From Microcoleus sp. bin38.metabat.b11b12b14.051 (lineage in GTDB: Bacteria > Cyanobacteriota > Cyanobacteriia > Cyanobacteriales > Microcoleaceae), in assembly GCF_013299165.1 (NCBI RefSeq), contig NZ_JAAFKD010000014.1:62001-126000 (forward strand): 64,000 bases of DNA, read 5' to 3'. Each line of letters opens with the position of its first letter. The stretch's first letter is position 1. Below are positions 32,583 to 41,562 of the stretch, in pieces. The notes below the pieces were generated by a model. That model was given only the letters and a program-made list of their open reading frames with translations. It had not been told where the DNA came from and searched no databases. Made by a program: the position numbers and the translations under genes.

Positions 32583-35500
32583 CTACAAAACCTCCGCAAT
32601 GACGCACCGTTTTTGAAACTTCCTGATACATTTTTCCCACAGTACCTGTTTGTTGGGTAAATAAATCGTGACAGCCGACAACTATCAGCAATTCCTGGGC
32701 GCGCGAAAAAGCCACATTCACCCGTTCCGGTTCCTTAGCAAATCCAATATCGCCCCTAACATTATTACATACTGTGCTGACGATAATTACAGGTCTTTCC
32801 ATGCCTTGAAATATGTCAACCGTACCAGTACGAATGCTCAAAGATGGGAATCTTTCGGAGGCGATTCTATCTTTAATTGCATTCAATTGAGCACCGTAAA
32901 AAGTAATGATTCCGATTTCCTTCGGTGGTTCACCCTGTACCATTTTAGGCCGCCAAGCGGTTTCCATCTGTTCGCACAAAAGCTCGATCGCATCTATCTC
33001 CTTGACATTCAACCGCGAAGTACCCTGTTTCCCCTCTTCAAACCCTTGTCCCACGGGCGTTTTCACCCACAGGATGTGATTGTGTTCTTTAATGATCTCA
33101 CCTGTGAGATGGTGCGCGCGCCTCGTGTCTGCTTCCAAAATCCCGCAATTGAGCTTTTGCTGGTAAAACTGATTGATTGCGCCCATGATTTGCGGGTGCA
33201 TTCGGTATTGAGTTGTCAGCATTTTTTTGATACCGTCGCCTGCATTTTCAAACAATATTTTGAACAGCGATTCTTTGATAAAGCTAAGTTCATCTCCCGT
33301 ACAACCAATATCTTCGGCGATATCATCGATTGTACTTTGATTAAACATTGGCGGTAATTGTCTGTGATCGCCCACTAATACTAATTTTCTGCCCTTCAAA
33401 GCCGGAATTAATAATTCTGGCGGAGTGCATTTGCTCACTTCGTCAATGATGACTGCATCAAAGCTGGGAAAGTTTTTGCTAAAATCGAAACTCGCAGCTT
33501 GTACGCAGGTAATGCCGATGACGTTCGCATTGTCAATATAAATTTGTTTTAAATCGTTGCGGTCTTTCTCTGAGGGATTGCGGAGTTTTTCAATCCAATC
33601 TGTGACTAAGTTTTGAGAACGATTGAGGGCTGTTTCTTCTCGTTCTAATTCCCGCTGCCAATGTTTGAATATACGCTTGATTTTGCTTAAAAAATCTACG
33701 TTAAATAATCCCGTAATCGGGACTTCTATCTGGTATTTAGTCGGGATATTTTGCCATGCTGATTCCCACCAACTTCTCTCTCCGATTAATTCTGGCGCGG
33801 GTTGTTGCTGTTGAAGTTGAGCCGTAATTTCGCTTAATTCTGTTTGCAGTTGTGCGAGTTGCTGTTGGGAAGCTGTGGCGGCAATTTGCAGGGGGGATAA
33901 TTGCTCATCAAGAGTAGTTTTGATGACTTCCAAAATGCAGAATGGATGTAATTCAGTAATGGATTTCTCAAGTTGAATAATGCTACTTTTCCAAACGTCA
34001 ACTTGTTTGACAAACTGCTGCGGTTGTTCCCAAATATTCGACTTCTGCGCGAGATATTGTTCGGCTAAAATCCTCAACTTTTCTGGTACATTTGGTAATG
34101 CGACAATTGCTTGCAATAGATTCGTAACTTCGCTAATTTTTAAGTTGGCTGCTTGCTGCGCTGTTTCTACCTGAAGTTGGGCGGCGGATATTTGCTGCTG
34201 GCTGACGGTTTGACCTATTTTATCTAATAATTGTTGCTGTTTAATTAGTTGTTGTTCGGTTTCGGTTTTTAGGGGAACTATGCACTGGCGGGCGTTTCCG
34301 AGGATGCTGTGCAGCAATTCTTTGACTAGGCGATCGCAAGTTGCCTGGATTTGAGTTGGCTGCAAGGCTTCACTGTAAAATTGTTGGATGTTAGCTAAGA
34401 AAGTGCTGGCTTTGTCGATGATAAATTTGCGTTGACTGGCACTAATTTGGGAATAGCTGGCGAAGTCTCTGGCTAATTGTTGCCATTGTGCGCGATCGCC
34501 CACAGTGAGCACGATCGGCGTTTGACTCAAATTTAGGTGCAAAAACTCGCTAAACCGGAATTGTTGCCCTTGAATGTCCTTAAAACCTGCGTTGGCTTCG
34601 TGGGATAGGGCTTGTCGCAACCGATCCAGATCAGGTAAACTGACTTTACACTTCGGCGGGACGATCGGCATTTTGAGCTGACGGGCAATTTTCAAAAGTC
34701 CTGCGGGCAATTCTACCATATCATCCGTGAGCATCGCGCCCGTTTCCCAGCAAGCTTTCACGACTTCATACAATCCCGTATCCGCCGTCTCAATCCATCC
34801 CGCAACGGCGACAACAACGGCGGCAATTTCGGCTTTTCGCAGTTCCAAATTACTGATTTTCTGTTCGAGATTGTGGCGGTGTGTCTGATTTTGCTTGTCG
34901 CCCAATTGTAGCTGATTGACTGCATCCGATAACTGGCGCGACATCCGCAACGATTCCGCAACCCCTGACATAGCGTGACAAGCTTCCTCAGCGCGATCGC
35001 AAGCCGTCTTAAATTCCGATATTTGCGCTGCTACAGTTTCCCGCAACCAAACCGCAATCCCAAACGCGCCGCACGTCGGGCGATCGAATCCTATTTGAAT
35101 AGTATGATTCACGCAAATCCGCACATTCGCCATAAAGTTTTCAACTAAAACATTATCTTCAGAATAAGGTTTTAGTTTCGGCATAAACTCGGCAACTTCC
35201 GAAGATTCCCAGTTAATCTCCGGCGCAGATAGCAGATTAGCCAGCCCATCAAATAAAAATGCAATCTCACTTTTTGCGGTTAAACTTTCTTGATACGCTG
35301 CTGATTGCGCGGTCAACTTTTCCTCAATATCTGCTTTCCCGTCGTGCAGATGTTTTTGTTCTTTAAAAAAAGCTCTTTCAGCAGCAAAGTAGGCATTAAA
35401 TCTGTCGAAATCTGCCAACAACTGCCGCAAAGATGTCACATTAACTTGACGCTGCGATAGCTTTTGTTCGCAATCAATCGCCGTATTTTGCAGCCAAGTG

Positions 35501-36864
35501 CCGATCGCATTTTCTTCCAAAAACGGCTGGCCTTCCTCCTGTACCTTATGGGCTTTTCCCTTCCGCAAAGCCCGAATCGCCGGATTGTGCACCAGCCTAC
35601 TCAAAGCATTATCAACGGCTAAATTAGCTTGGGAAGCAATCAGAGTTTTCCCACCCTGACGCGCAATTTGATAGCAAATTTCGGCAATCACCGTCGTTTT
35701 CCCGGTTCCCGGCGGGCCTTGAATTAGAATTAAATCCCGCGCCGAAAGCACCATTTCTACGGCGGCGAGTTGATCATCATTAGCATTGCGATTTAATAAG
35801 TCTTCCCGATCCAACTTAACCAGCTTGTCGGGAATTCTCGCCTGGGAAGAGTCGAATATAAACTCGCTTAAATAGGGATTTTGAGCGCGCCCATCTGTCA
35901 GCATTTTTAAAGCTTTCTTTTTGCGATCGATCTGACTGATATCGCCCGCCGCCTCGAAATACAAAAATCCTTGTTTGGGTAGTTGATATCTGCCACCCGC
36001 CAGGCGATCGCCCAAATCAACATCTAACTTAATCCGTAACTTACCACGATCGAACTCAATTTCGGCAATACTACCCAAAGTCTCGCCGTCACGCCCGCTT
36101 CTGCTTCCGGGCGGCGAATCAAACAAAATAATGTCTTCATTTCTGGCTTGTTTCAGCCTTTCGCGAAAGTCGCCGATTTGTAAGGGATTCTCATCGTAGC
36201 CGTCAAGAGTTGCCGAATTGCGATCGATTTCAAAAGTAACGATTTTGAAGCCAGAATCATAGTTGTGCGCGCGGAAAGGTACGCAAAATTGACGCGCTTC
36301 GGCGATGCGTTTTTCCACATTCAAGAAAGTGTGCCAAACTTTTAATTGTTCGGTACTCGGTATGTGTCTATCGTTCCAGAATGGCATTTGTTGAATGCGG
36401 GCGATCGACTTTGCAGGAATTGGCGATCTACTTTTCGGCAAAAGTCGCAACTGTACCGGCAAAGCATATCCATCTTTTCTACCTCTCGGAGTCGCTACCA
36501 ATCCAGCATCCAGCAGTTTTAAGCCACCGATTCCATCTTCTATGCGTACAGTTGCTAACAATCGTAAAGTGCGATCGGCTTTTTGCAACAATTCGGGTAA
36601 TTCACAATCATCTCGATCCGTAGCAAGCACCAATTCCCAGATTTCCTCTTCCGAAAATCTCTCATTTACCTTTTGGCGCCGCACGTAGAAAAGACTCGGA
36701 GATTGGCCGGCTATTTCCGACATTACAACTTCCGCCCGATCTCTGCATTCCCAATCGCAATATTTCGCTAAAGCCGCGTCTCCTTCAACTTGGCCAATAA
36801 ACTTACTAATTGTGCGATCGCCACTAAATTTATATCCCCAATCTTCTGTTACTAAAGATGGCAT
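32560..36864 (-). CDS. Very large SF1 (Upf1/DNA2-like) helicase with ~700-residue insertion
   Basis: A 1434-residue protein. Residues 1-350 are an N-terminal region of unknown fold. Walker A is IQGPPGTGKT (381-390), followed by ASQANLAVDNALSRL (motif Ia). Walker B and motif II, FDAVIIDEVSKCTPPELL, come only at about 1135, then LVGDHRQLPPMF (motif III), TTQYRMHPQIMGAIN (motif IV), TVDIFQGMERPVIIVS (motif V) and VNVAFSRAQELLIVVG (motif VI, about 1390). The DE and QYRMH motifs place it in the Upf1/DNA2 branch of SF1B. The ~700-residue segment between motifs Ia and II is rich in Gln/Leu/Glu heptads (QLQTELSEITAQLQQQ), suggesting long coiled coils. The substrate may be RNA or DNA. It forms an operon with the downstream winged-helix-like gene. 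Confidence 0.88.
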   Translation of the reverse strand: MPSLVTEDWGYKFSGDRTISKFIGQVEGDAALAKYCDWECRDRAEVVMSEIAGQSPSLFYVRRQKVNERFSEEEIWELVLATDRDDCELPELLQKADRTLRLLATVRIEDGIGGLKLLDAGLVATPRGRKDGYALPVQLRLLPKSRSPIPAKSIARIQQMPFWNDRHIPSTEQLKVWHTFLNVEKRIAEARQFCVPFRAHNYDSGFKIVTFEIDRNSATLDGYDENPLQIGDFRERLKQARNEDIILFDSPPGSRSGRDGETLGSIAEIEFDRGKLRIKLDVDLGDRLAGGRYQLPKQGFLYFEAAGDISQIDRKKKALKMLTDGRAQNPYLSEFIFDSSQARIPDKLVKLDREDLLNRNANDDQLAAVEMVLSARDLILIQGPPGTGKTTVIAEICYQIARQGGKTLIASQANLAVDNALSRLVHNPAIRALRKGKAHKVQEEGQPFLEENAIGTWLQNTAIDCEQKLSQRQVNVTSLRQLLADFDRFNAYFAAERAFFKEQKHLHDGKADIEEKLTAQSAAYQESLTAKSEIAFLFDGLANLLSAPEINWESSEVAEFMPKLKPYSEDNVLVENFMANVRICVNHTIQIGFDRPTCGAFGIAVWLRETVAAQISEFKTACDRAEEACHAMSGVAESLRMSRQLSDAVNQLQLGDKQNQTHRHNLEQKISNLELRKAEIAAVVVAVAGWIETADTGLYEVVKACWETGAMLTDDMVELPAGLLKIARQLKMPIVPPKCKVSLPDLDRLRQALSHEANAGFKDIQGQQFRFSEFLHLNLSQTPIVLTVGDRAQWQQLARDFASYSQISASQRKFIIDKASTFLANIQQFYSEALQPTQIQATCDRLVKELLHSILGNARQCIVPLKTETEQQLIKQQQLLDKIGQTVSQQQISAAQLQVETAQQAANLKISEVTNLLQAIVALPNVPEKLRILAEQYLAQKSNIWEQPQQFVKQVDVWKSSIIQLEKSITELHPFCILEVIKTTLDEQLSPLQIAATASQQQLAQLQTELSEITAQLQQQQPAPELIGERSWWESAWQNIPTKYQIEVPITGLFNVDFLSKIKRIFKHWQRELEREETALNRSQNLVTDWIEKLRNPSEKDRNDLKQIYIDNANVIGITCVQAASFDFSKNFPSFDAVIIDEVSKCTPPELLIPALKGRKLVLVGDHRQLPPMFNQSTIDDIAEDIGCTGDELSFIKESLFKILFENAGDGIKKMLTTQYRMHPQIMGAINQFYQQKLNCGILEADTRRAHHLTGEIIKEHNHILWVKTPVGQGFEEGKQGTSRLNVKEIDAIELLCEQMETAWRPKMVQGEPPKEIGIITFYGAQLNAIKDRIASERFPSLSIRTGTVDIFQGMERPVIIVSTVCNNVRGDIGFAKEPERVNVAFSRAQELLIVVGCHDLFTQQTGTVGKMYQEVSKTVRHCGGFVDVASILN

Positions 36865-36866
36865 AC

Positions 36867-36902
36867 TTTGATTTTAGATTTTGGATTTTAGATTTTAGAT
36901 TG
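36867..36902. repeat. TTTTAGA/TTTTGGA heptamers upstream of helicase start
   Basis: Four to five units of ATTTTAG/ATTTTGG lie 3 bases before the helicase ATG, leaving no ribosome binding site visible. Similar units occur at 925-948. Confidence 0.7.
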
Positions 36903-36917
36903 GATTTAAGATTAGCA

Positions 36918-37108
36918 TATAGAACCCATTTGAGATCTATTCTGCGTAAATCTCAGAAACCGGGTTTCTCTCGGTATTTCTCGTGACCAACCCAAAAACT
37001 CGTAGAAACCCGGTTTCTTGCCCCGCGCGTAAATCTCAGAAACCGGGTTAATCTCGGTATTTCTCGTCACCCAACCCAAAAACTCAAAGATGTCAAATCG
37101 GTTCTATA
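36918..37108. mobile_element. 191-bp terminal-inverted-repeat element, copy 1 (MITE-like)
   Basis: It begins TATAGAACCCATTTGA and ends TCAAATCGGTTCTATA, a 16-base terminal inverted repeat with one mismatch. It contains no coding capacity. The interior holds two ~80-bp direct repeats starting GCGTAAATCTCAGAAACCGG at 36944 and 37027, which include AGAAACCGGGTTTCT palindromes. It is nearly identical to 37872-38062. Its ends carry TATA on both sides. Confidence 0.88.
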
Positions 37109-37471
37109 GATTCGTAGGGTGTGCATCGCCCACCAATTGAATTTGTAGGTGTGCATCGCACCGGTTAAGCACCGGTTAAGAAGACCCGGCGGTTAGAAAC
37201 CGCGTCTACACAGACGAAACCCGCCTCCGCGGGTTGAAGACGAAGACCGGGCAATAAAAATCACGTTACCTTCTTCAGAAGACCCGGCGGTTAGAAACCG
37301 CGTCTACACAGACGAAACCCGCCTCCGCGGGTTGAAGACGAAGACGATAAAAATCTTGTCACCTTCTTCAGTCCGCGGAGGCGGACATTGTTTGTGTAGA
37401 CGCGGTTTCAACCGCCGTCGCGGAGGCGATGCACCCAACGGGCGTCTGTGTTTGCACAATCAAATTAAAAG
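37109..37471. repeat. GC-rich palindromic repeats between element copy 1 and tRNA-His
   Basis: Two long units, each with GGCGGTTAGAAACCGCGTC, ACACAGACGAAACCCGCC and CGCGGGTTGAAGACG modules, start at about 37182 and 37282. An oppositely oriented unit with CAGTCCGCGGAGGCGGACA and GACGCGGTTTCAACCGCCGTC lies at 37370-37420. It is the same family as 2696-3058. Confidence 0.85.
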
Positions 37472-37545
37472 GGCGAATGATGGGAATTGAACCCACGAAT
37501 GGTGGTACCACAAACCACTGCCTTAACCACTTGGCTACACTCGCC
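37472..37545 (-). tRNA. tRNA-His (GTG)
   Basis: A complete cloverleaf on the minus strand. The acceptor G-1 to G7 (GGCGAGTG) pairs with CATTCGCC, including the extra G-1:C73 pair diagnostic for tRNA-His. The anticodon stem GTGGT/ACCAC encloses loop TTGTGGT with anticodon GTG, and the T arm is GTGGGTTCAATTCCCAT. CCA is not encoded. It lies between the two 191-bp elements and is flanked by GC-rich repeats. Confidence 0.96.
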
Positions 37546-37871
37546 ATAACGTTTCTAACTATAGCACTATATTCCAGCACAAGTCTAGGGGTAAAGCAAA
37601 AATATTTTTCAGCCTCCCTGAACCAGACCGATCGCTTGCGCTTCAAATTCCCAATACAGCGTGAGTTTAGCACAATAGTCGGTTTGGGCGATCGTCTTCG
37701 TTGGCCTAGCCTCCGGCGGGCTTCGCCAACAGCAATAATTCCGCGCCCCAGAAAACCGGGGGGTTAAAACCGCTTCTTGTCAAACACTCACGCGGACTTC
37801 CCGGGTTGAAGACCAGGCGGTTAAAATAACATTATCTTCTTTAGAGACCGCAGGCGAGTGGAAATCGTTTG
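37546..37871. repeat. tRNA upstream region and degenerate GC-rich repeats
   Basis: Bases 37546-37680 are the likely tRNA promoter region with no gene. From about 37695 to 37871 there are decayed copies of the GC-rich palindrome (GGGGTTAAAACCGC, GGGTTGAAGACCAGGCGG), ending in ATCGTTTG where element copy 2 interrupts. Confidence 0.6.
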
Positions 37872-38062
37872 TATAGAACCCATTTGAGATCTATTCTGCG
37901 TAAATCTCAGAAACCGGGTTTCTCTCGGTATTTCTCGTGACCAACCCAAAAACTCGTAGAAACCCGGTTTCTTGCCCCGGGCGTAAATCTCAGAAACCGG
38001 GTTAATCTAGGTATTTCTCGTCACCCAACCCAAAAACTCAAAGATGTCAAATGGGTTCTATA
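37872..38062. mobile_element. 191-bp terminal-inverted-repeat element, copy 2, inserted in a GC-rich repeat
   Basis: The 16-base termini TATAGAACCCATTTGA and TCAAATGGGTTCTATA are perfectly inverted. The left flank ATCGTTTG and right flank GACGCGGTTTCAACCGCC join up as an ordinary member of the GC-rich family (compare 39889-39925, ATCGTTTGTGTAGACGCGG), so this copy sits inside that repeat with a TA or TATA duplication. That is the pattern left by IS630/Tc1-type transposition. Confidence 0.88.
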
Positions 38063-38173
38063 GACGCGGTTTCAACCGCCATCTGCATCTGCATGAATTC
38101 CGTCTTCCTTCTCCTCTTGTTCCTTAGTACCCTAGCGCCTTCGCGGTTCGTTTAAAAAAAATCCCAAATCAAT

Positions 38174-39691
38174 ATGAGTTACTGCGTAAATCCAGAATGT
38201 CAAAAACCCGAAAACCCCAACACCGCAGAACTTTGCTTAAACTGTGGCTTTAATCTGTTATTGAGACAGCGGTATCGCCCAATTCAAGTCTTAGGTAAAG
38301 GCGGATTCGGCAAAACTTTCCTTGCCATTGATGAAGACATTCCATCACAACCACGCTGCGCTGTCAAGCAATTTTATTTTCATGACCGCGATCCCGAAAT
38401 CTTCAAGAAAGCTGTTGAATTATTCCACCAAGAAGCAGTCCGTTTAGACGAATTGGGAAAACACCCGCAAATTCCCACATTATTAGCAGCTTTTGAACAA
38501 GAAAGTCATATTTATTTAGTTCAAGAGTTTATAGATGGGCCGACTCTCAAGCAAGAATTAGACCAGAGTGTCTGCGATGAAAATCAAATTTGGCAACTGC
38601 TGCAAGACCTATTACCCGTGCTGCAATTCATCCACGACAAGCGCGTCATTCACCGCGATGTCAAACCGGAAAATATTATCCGCCGCCTGTCCGACAACAA
38701 ACTCGTATTAATCGATTTTGGCATTGCCAAATTGCTGACTGATTCAGCTTTACTCCGTTCAGCAACCCTCATCGGAAGTCAAGATTATGTCGCCCCCGAA
38801 CAAATGCGCGGTAAAGTATTTCCTGCTAGCGACCTTTACAGTTTAGGTGTTACTTGCATTCGCCTGATGACGCAGGTTCCGCCGTTGGATATGTATGATT
38901 ATAAAACCGAGCGCTGGTACTGGCGAGAGTTTCTCCCCAAAGGTACGACTATTAGGGCCGATTTAGGTGAAATTTTAGATAAATTGCTGCACACTCATCT
39001 TGCTCAGCGCTACAGTTTTGCCGAGGAAGTTTTGCAAGATATTAAGGCAGTTTTAGATGTGCGCGATCCTGATTCTGTTTCGCAAGAAAATCCGATAGTT
39101 CTTAATCTCATTGATACCAAAATAATTTCTTATTTAAAAGTGCTTCCAGCTACTGAGTATCCAGTTTTAGCACCGAAATTAGTCGCCAATTACGCAGAAA
39201 CTGTTTCCTCATCTGCGATTTCAGATTTTGATTTTACCATGATTTCAGCAGCGGGAGTTGATTATACCAAACTGCGGTATTTTTTGTCAACAAAAAAGTG
39301 GAAAGAAGCCGATCGCGAAACTTGGGCTGTAATGTGTCAGTGTCTGTCGCTGACACCGGGAACTCAGCTAGAAGTCAGCCAAATTTATAAGTTACCATGC
39401 GAAGATTTGCAAACAGTCGATCGCCTGTGGCTGCACTACAGTCAAGGTCGGTTTGGCTTCAGCGTCCAAAAGCAAATCTACGAAAGTGTCAAGGGAGATT
39501 ATGTCAGATTTTGCGATCGGGTAAACTGGCCAACATACAATTCAACTACCAGTCCAGGAAAAGTTAAATTTACTCAGCAAGCACCAATCGGACACCTCCC
39601 ATATCGCAGTTGGGTAGGCGGCATTCAGTGGCTGCGGCACCTCGATGCCCTGTCAGCAAAATTAACCGAATGCGACAAGAATTGTAGTTGA
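38174..39691 (+). CDS. Ser/Thr protein kinase with N-terminal zinc ribbon and C-terminal GUN4 domain
   Basis: A 505-residue protein. The first ~26 residues have a four-Cys ribbon (CVNPECQKPENPNTAELCLNC). The kinase domain (about 33-300) has VLGKGGFGKTF, CAVKQF, VIHRDVKPENI and LIDFGIAKL, so it looks active. The C-terminal ~140 residues match GUN4: DYTKLRYFLSTKKWKEADRETWAVM, LPCEDLQTVDRLWLHYSQGRFGFSVQKQIY and the end RSWVGGIQWLRHL. GUN4 binds porphyrins and stimulates Mg-chelatase, so this kinase may sense tetrapyrroles; that is an inference. Siroheme genes lie immediately downstream. No membrane segment is seen. Confidence 0.93.
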   Translation: MSYCVNPECQKPENPNTAELCLNCGFNLLLRQRYRPIQVLGKGGFGKTFLAIDEDIPSQPRCAVKQFYFHDRDPEIFKKAVELFHQEAVRLDELGKHPQIPTLLAAFEQESHIYLVQEFIDGPTLKQELDQSVCDENQIWQLLQDLLPVLQFIHDKRVIHRDVKPENIIRRLSDNKLVLIDFGIAKLLTDSALLRSATLIGSQDYVAPEQMRGKVFPASDLYSLGVTCIRLMTQVPPLDMYDYKTERWYWREFLPKGTTIRADLGEILDKLLHTHLAQRYSFAEEVLQDIKAVLDVRDPDSVSQENPIVLNLIDTKIISYLKVLPATEYPVLAPKLVANYAETVSSSAISDFDFTMISAAGVDYTKLRYFLSTKKWKEADRETWAVMCQCLSLTPGTQLEVSQIYKLPCEDLQTVDRLWLHYSQGRFGFSVQKQIYESVKGDYVRFCDRVNWPTYNSTTSPGKVKFTQQAPIGHLPYRSWVGGIQWLRHLDALSAKLTECDKNCS

Positions 39692-39694
39692 AAT

Positions 39695-40006
39695 TGCTAG
39701 AAAACCGGGCGGTTAGTTGAAGAAGACAAGGCGGTTAGAAACCGCGTCTACACAAACACTCACGCGCCTCCGCGGGTTGAAGAAGACAGGGCGGTTAGAA
39801 ACCGCGTCTACACAAACACTCACGCGCCTCCGCGGGTTGAATACCGGGCGGTTTCAACCGCACGTCTGATCTTATCTTCAGTCCGCGGAGGCGGACATCG
39901 TTTGTGTAGACGCGGTTTCAACCGCCGTCTAATCTGCCTGATCTCACGCACCCTCTGGTGTTATAATTATTTGAAATCATCATCGAACATAAACATCACA
40001 TCCATA
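39695..40006. repeat. GC-rich palindromic repeats between kinase and chelatase genes
   Basis: Two nearly identical tandem units (GGCGGTTAGAAACCGCGTC, ACACAAACACTCACGCGCC, CCGCGGGTTGAAGAAGAC) start at about 39729 and 39789. A third, differently oriented unit ends at 39931. The remaining ~75 bases before the chelatase start must hold its promoter. Confidence 0.85.
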
Positions 40007-40747
40007 TTGAAATTGCGATCGACCTATTTATTAGTTTCCCACGGCAGCCGCGACCCCAGACCCCAACTAGGTTTGGAAAATCTAAGTCAACTGCTGTCTC
40101 AAAAATTGCCTGACTCGTTCTCCGCAGTAGCCACCGCTACCCTAGAACTCGGCCCCGCGCCACTCCACGAACAAATTAGCAATTTTGGGGAACATACCCT
40201 TTCCCTCGGACTGACAGAATTGCAAATTCTCCCTGTATTTCTATTACCGGGAGTTCATGTCGCCGACGACATCCCGACAGAGGTGGAAATTGCCCAAAAA
40301 ACTTTTGGTTCCAAACTAAAAATAGAAGTGCGCCCGCATTTAGGTACTCAAGCAGCAGGCTTAACAAACTTGCTAAAAACTCAGATGCAAGCAGTAGCTT
40401 TTCTCCCCAATTTGTTATCGCCAAAATGGATTTTACTATCCCACGGTAGCCGCCGCCCCGGAGGTAACTCGACAGTTGAAGAAATCGCCAGCCAACTCAG
40501 TGCAGAGACAGCTTATTGGTCGGTAAAGCCGAGTTTGTCAGAACAAATCGACAATTTAGTTCGCGGTGGACAGCAGCAAATAGGAATTGTGCCATACTTC
40601 TTGTTTAATGGAGGAATTACAGATGCGATCGCCAAAAATGTCGATCAGCTACAGCAGCAATTTCCCACAGCAGAGCTTCATCTCGCAAATCCTCTAGGCG
40701 CAAGTGTAGAATTAGCAGACTTAATTCATAATTTAATTCAAAAATGA
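40007..40747 (+). CDS. Sirohydrochlorin chelatase (CbiX/SirB-like)
   Basis: A protein of about 246 residues with two chelatase-like halves, each starting with an LLVSHGSR motif (residues about 8-15, and again near 148 as WILLSHGSRRPGG). The His in SHGS is the metal-insertion residue known for the family. It would insert Fe2+ (siroheme) or Co2+ into sirohydrochlorin; cobA just downstream supports siroheme or corrin synthesis. There is no ATG: the start is probably TTG 40007 or TTG 40013, since upstream in-frame codons are translated repeat. It is separated from cobA by 38 bp occupied by a dispersed repeat. Confidence 0.85.
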   Translation: MKLRSTYLLVSHGSRDPRPQLGLENLSQLLSQKLPDSFSAVATATLELGPAPLHEQISNFGEHTLSLGLTELQILPVFLLPGVHVADDIPTEVEIAQKTFGSKLKIEVRPHLGTQAAGLTNLLKTQMQAVAFLPNLLSPKWILLSHGSRRPGGNSTVEEIASQLSAETAYWSVKPSLSEQIDNLVRGGQQQIGIVPYFLFNGGITDAIAKNVDQLQQQFPTAELHLANPLGASVELADLIHNLIQK

Positions 40748-40775
40748 ACCGCAGAGACACAGAAGACGTAAAGGA
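40747..40775. repeat. ACCGCAGAGACACAGAAGACG repeat between chelatase and cobA
   Basis: This is a member of the ACCGCAGAG family seen at 995, 18893, 19056, 24571 and 24690. It fills most of the short gap between the two genes and creates an in-frame ATG at 40744 that extends the cobA frame. Confidence 0.7.
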
Positions 40776-40785
40776 ATCCAGAAAA

Positions 40786-41562
40786 ATGTCTTTAGGTAAA
40801 GTGTATTTAGTAGGTGCAGGCCCCGGAGATCCGGGCTTGATGACTTTAAAGGGAAAAGCTCTGTTAGAGTGTGCAGATGTGGTGATTTACGACGCCTTAG
40901 TCAGCCCTCAAATTTTGGCAGTCATCAACCCCCAAGCAGAACGAATCGATGCCGGCAAACGCAAAGGGCGTCACTCGTTAATGCAGGACGAAACTACTCA
41001 GCTAATGATCGAAAAAGCTCAAGATAATGCGATCGTAGTTCGTCTCAAAGGCGGCGATCCATTTATTTTCGGGCGCGGCGGCGAAGAAATGGAAGATTTG
41101 GTCAAAGCTGGAGTTTCTGTAGAAGTTGTACCCGGTGTCACTTCTGGGATTGCGGCCCCGGCTTATGCGGGAATTCCTCTGACACATCGATCGTACAGTT
41201 CGTCAGTCACCTTTGTCACCGGCCACGAATCAGCGGGAAAATATCGGCCAGAGGTAAATTGGCAGGCGATCGCCCGTGGCTCCGAAACCATTGTAGTATA
41301 CATGGGAATCCACAATTTACCTTATATAGTCGGCGAATTAACAGCAGCCGAATTGAGTGCAGAAACGCCCATAGCCTTAGTGCGCTGGGGAACGCGCCCG
41401 GAACAAGAAGAATTGATCGGCACTTTGAGTACAATTGTAGAGCAAGTTGAGGCCGCTGGATTTTCCGCACCTGCGATCGCCGTAATCGGAAATGTCGTCA
41501 ATTTGCACTCAATATTGTCAGGCTGTCGGCCTGTTTCCCAGATTGTAAAATCAGCGGAATAA
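40786..41562 (+). CDS. cobA: Uroporphyrinogen-III C-methyltransferase
   Basis: A 258-residue SAM-dependent enzyme that methylates C2 and C7 of uroporphyrinogen III to precorrin-2, the entry to siroheme and B12. Motifs: [18 protein letters not shown] at the start, [30 protein letters not shown] and [22 protein letters not shown]. The single-domain length matches CobA rather than the fused CysG. ATG 40786 is chosen because it gives the normal N-terminus, with AAGGA about 12 bases upstream. The ATG at 40744, which overlaps the chelatase stop, would add 14 residues translated from a dispersed repeat. Confidence 0.95.
   Translation: MSLGKVYLVGAGPGDPGLMTLKGKALLECADVVIYDALVSPQILAVINPQAERIDAGKRKGRHSLMQDETTQLMIEKAQDNAIVVRLKGGDPFIFGRGGEEMEDLVKAGVSVEVVPGVTSGIAAPAYAGIPLTHRSYSSSVTFVTGHESAGKYRPEVNWQAIARGSETIVVYMGIHNLPYIVGELTAAELSAETPIALVRWGTRPEQEELIGTLSTIVEQVEAAGFSAPAIAVIGNVVNLHSILSGCRPVSQIVKSAE

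Noticed and set aside
31683-39691. Mokosh-like defence system (helicase plus kinase)
   Set aside because: The kinase is in the opposite orientation, fused to GUN4 and separated by 1.3 kb with a tRNA; the helicase has no kinase or phospholipase D domain.
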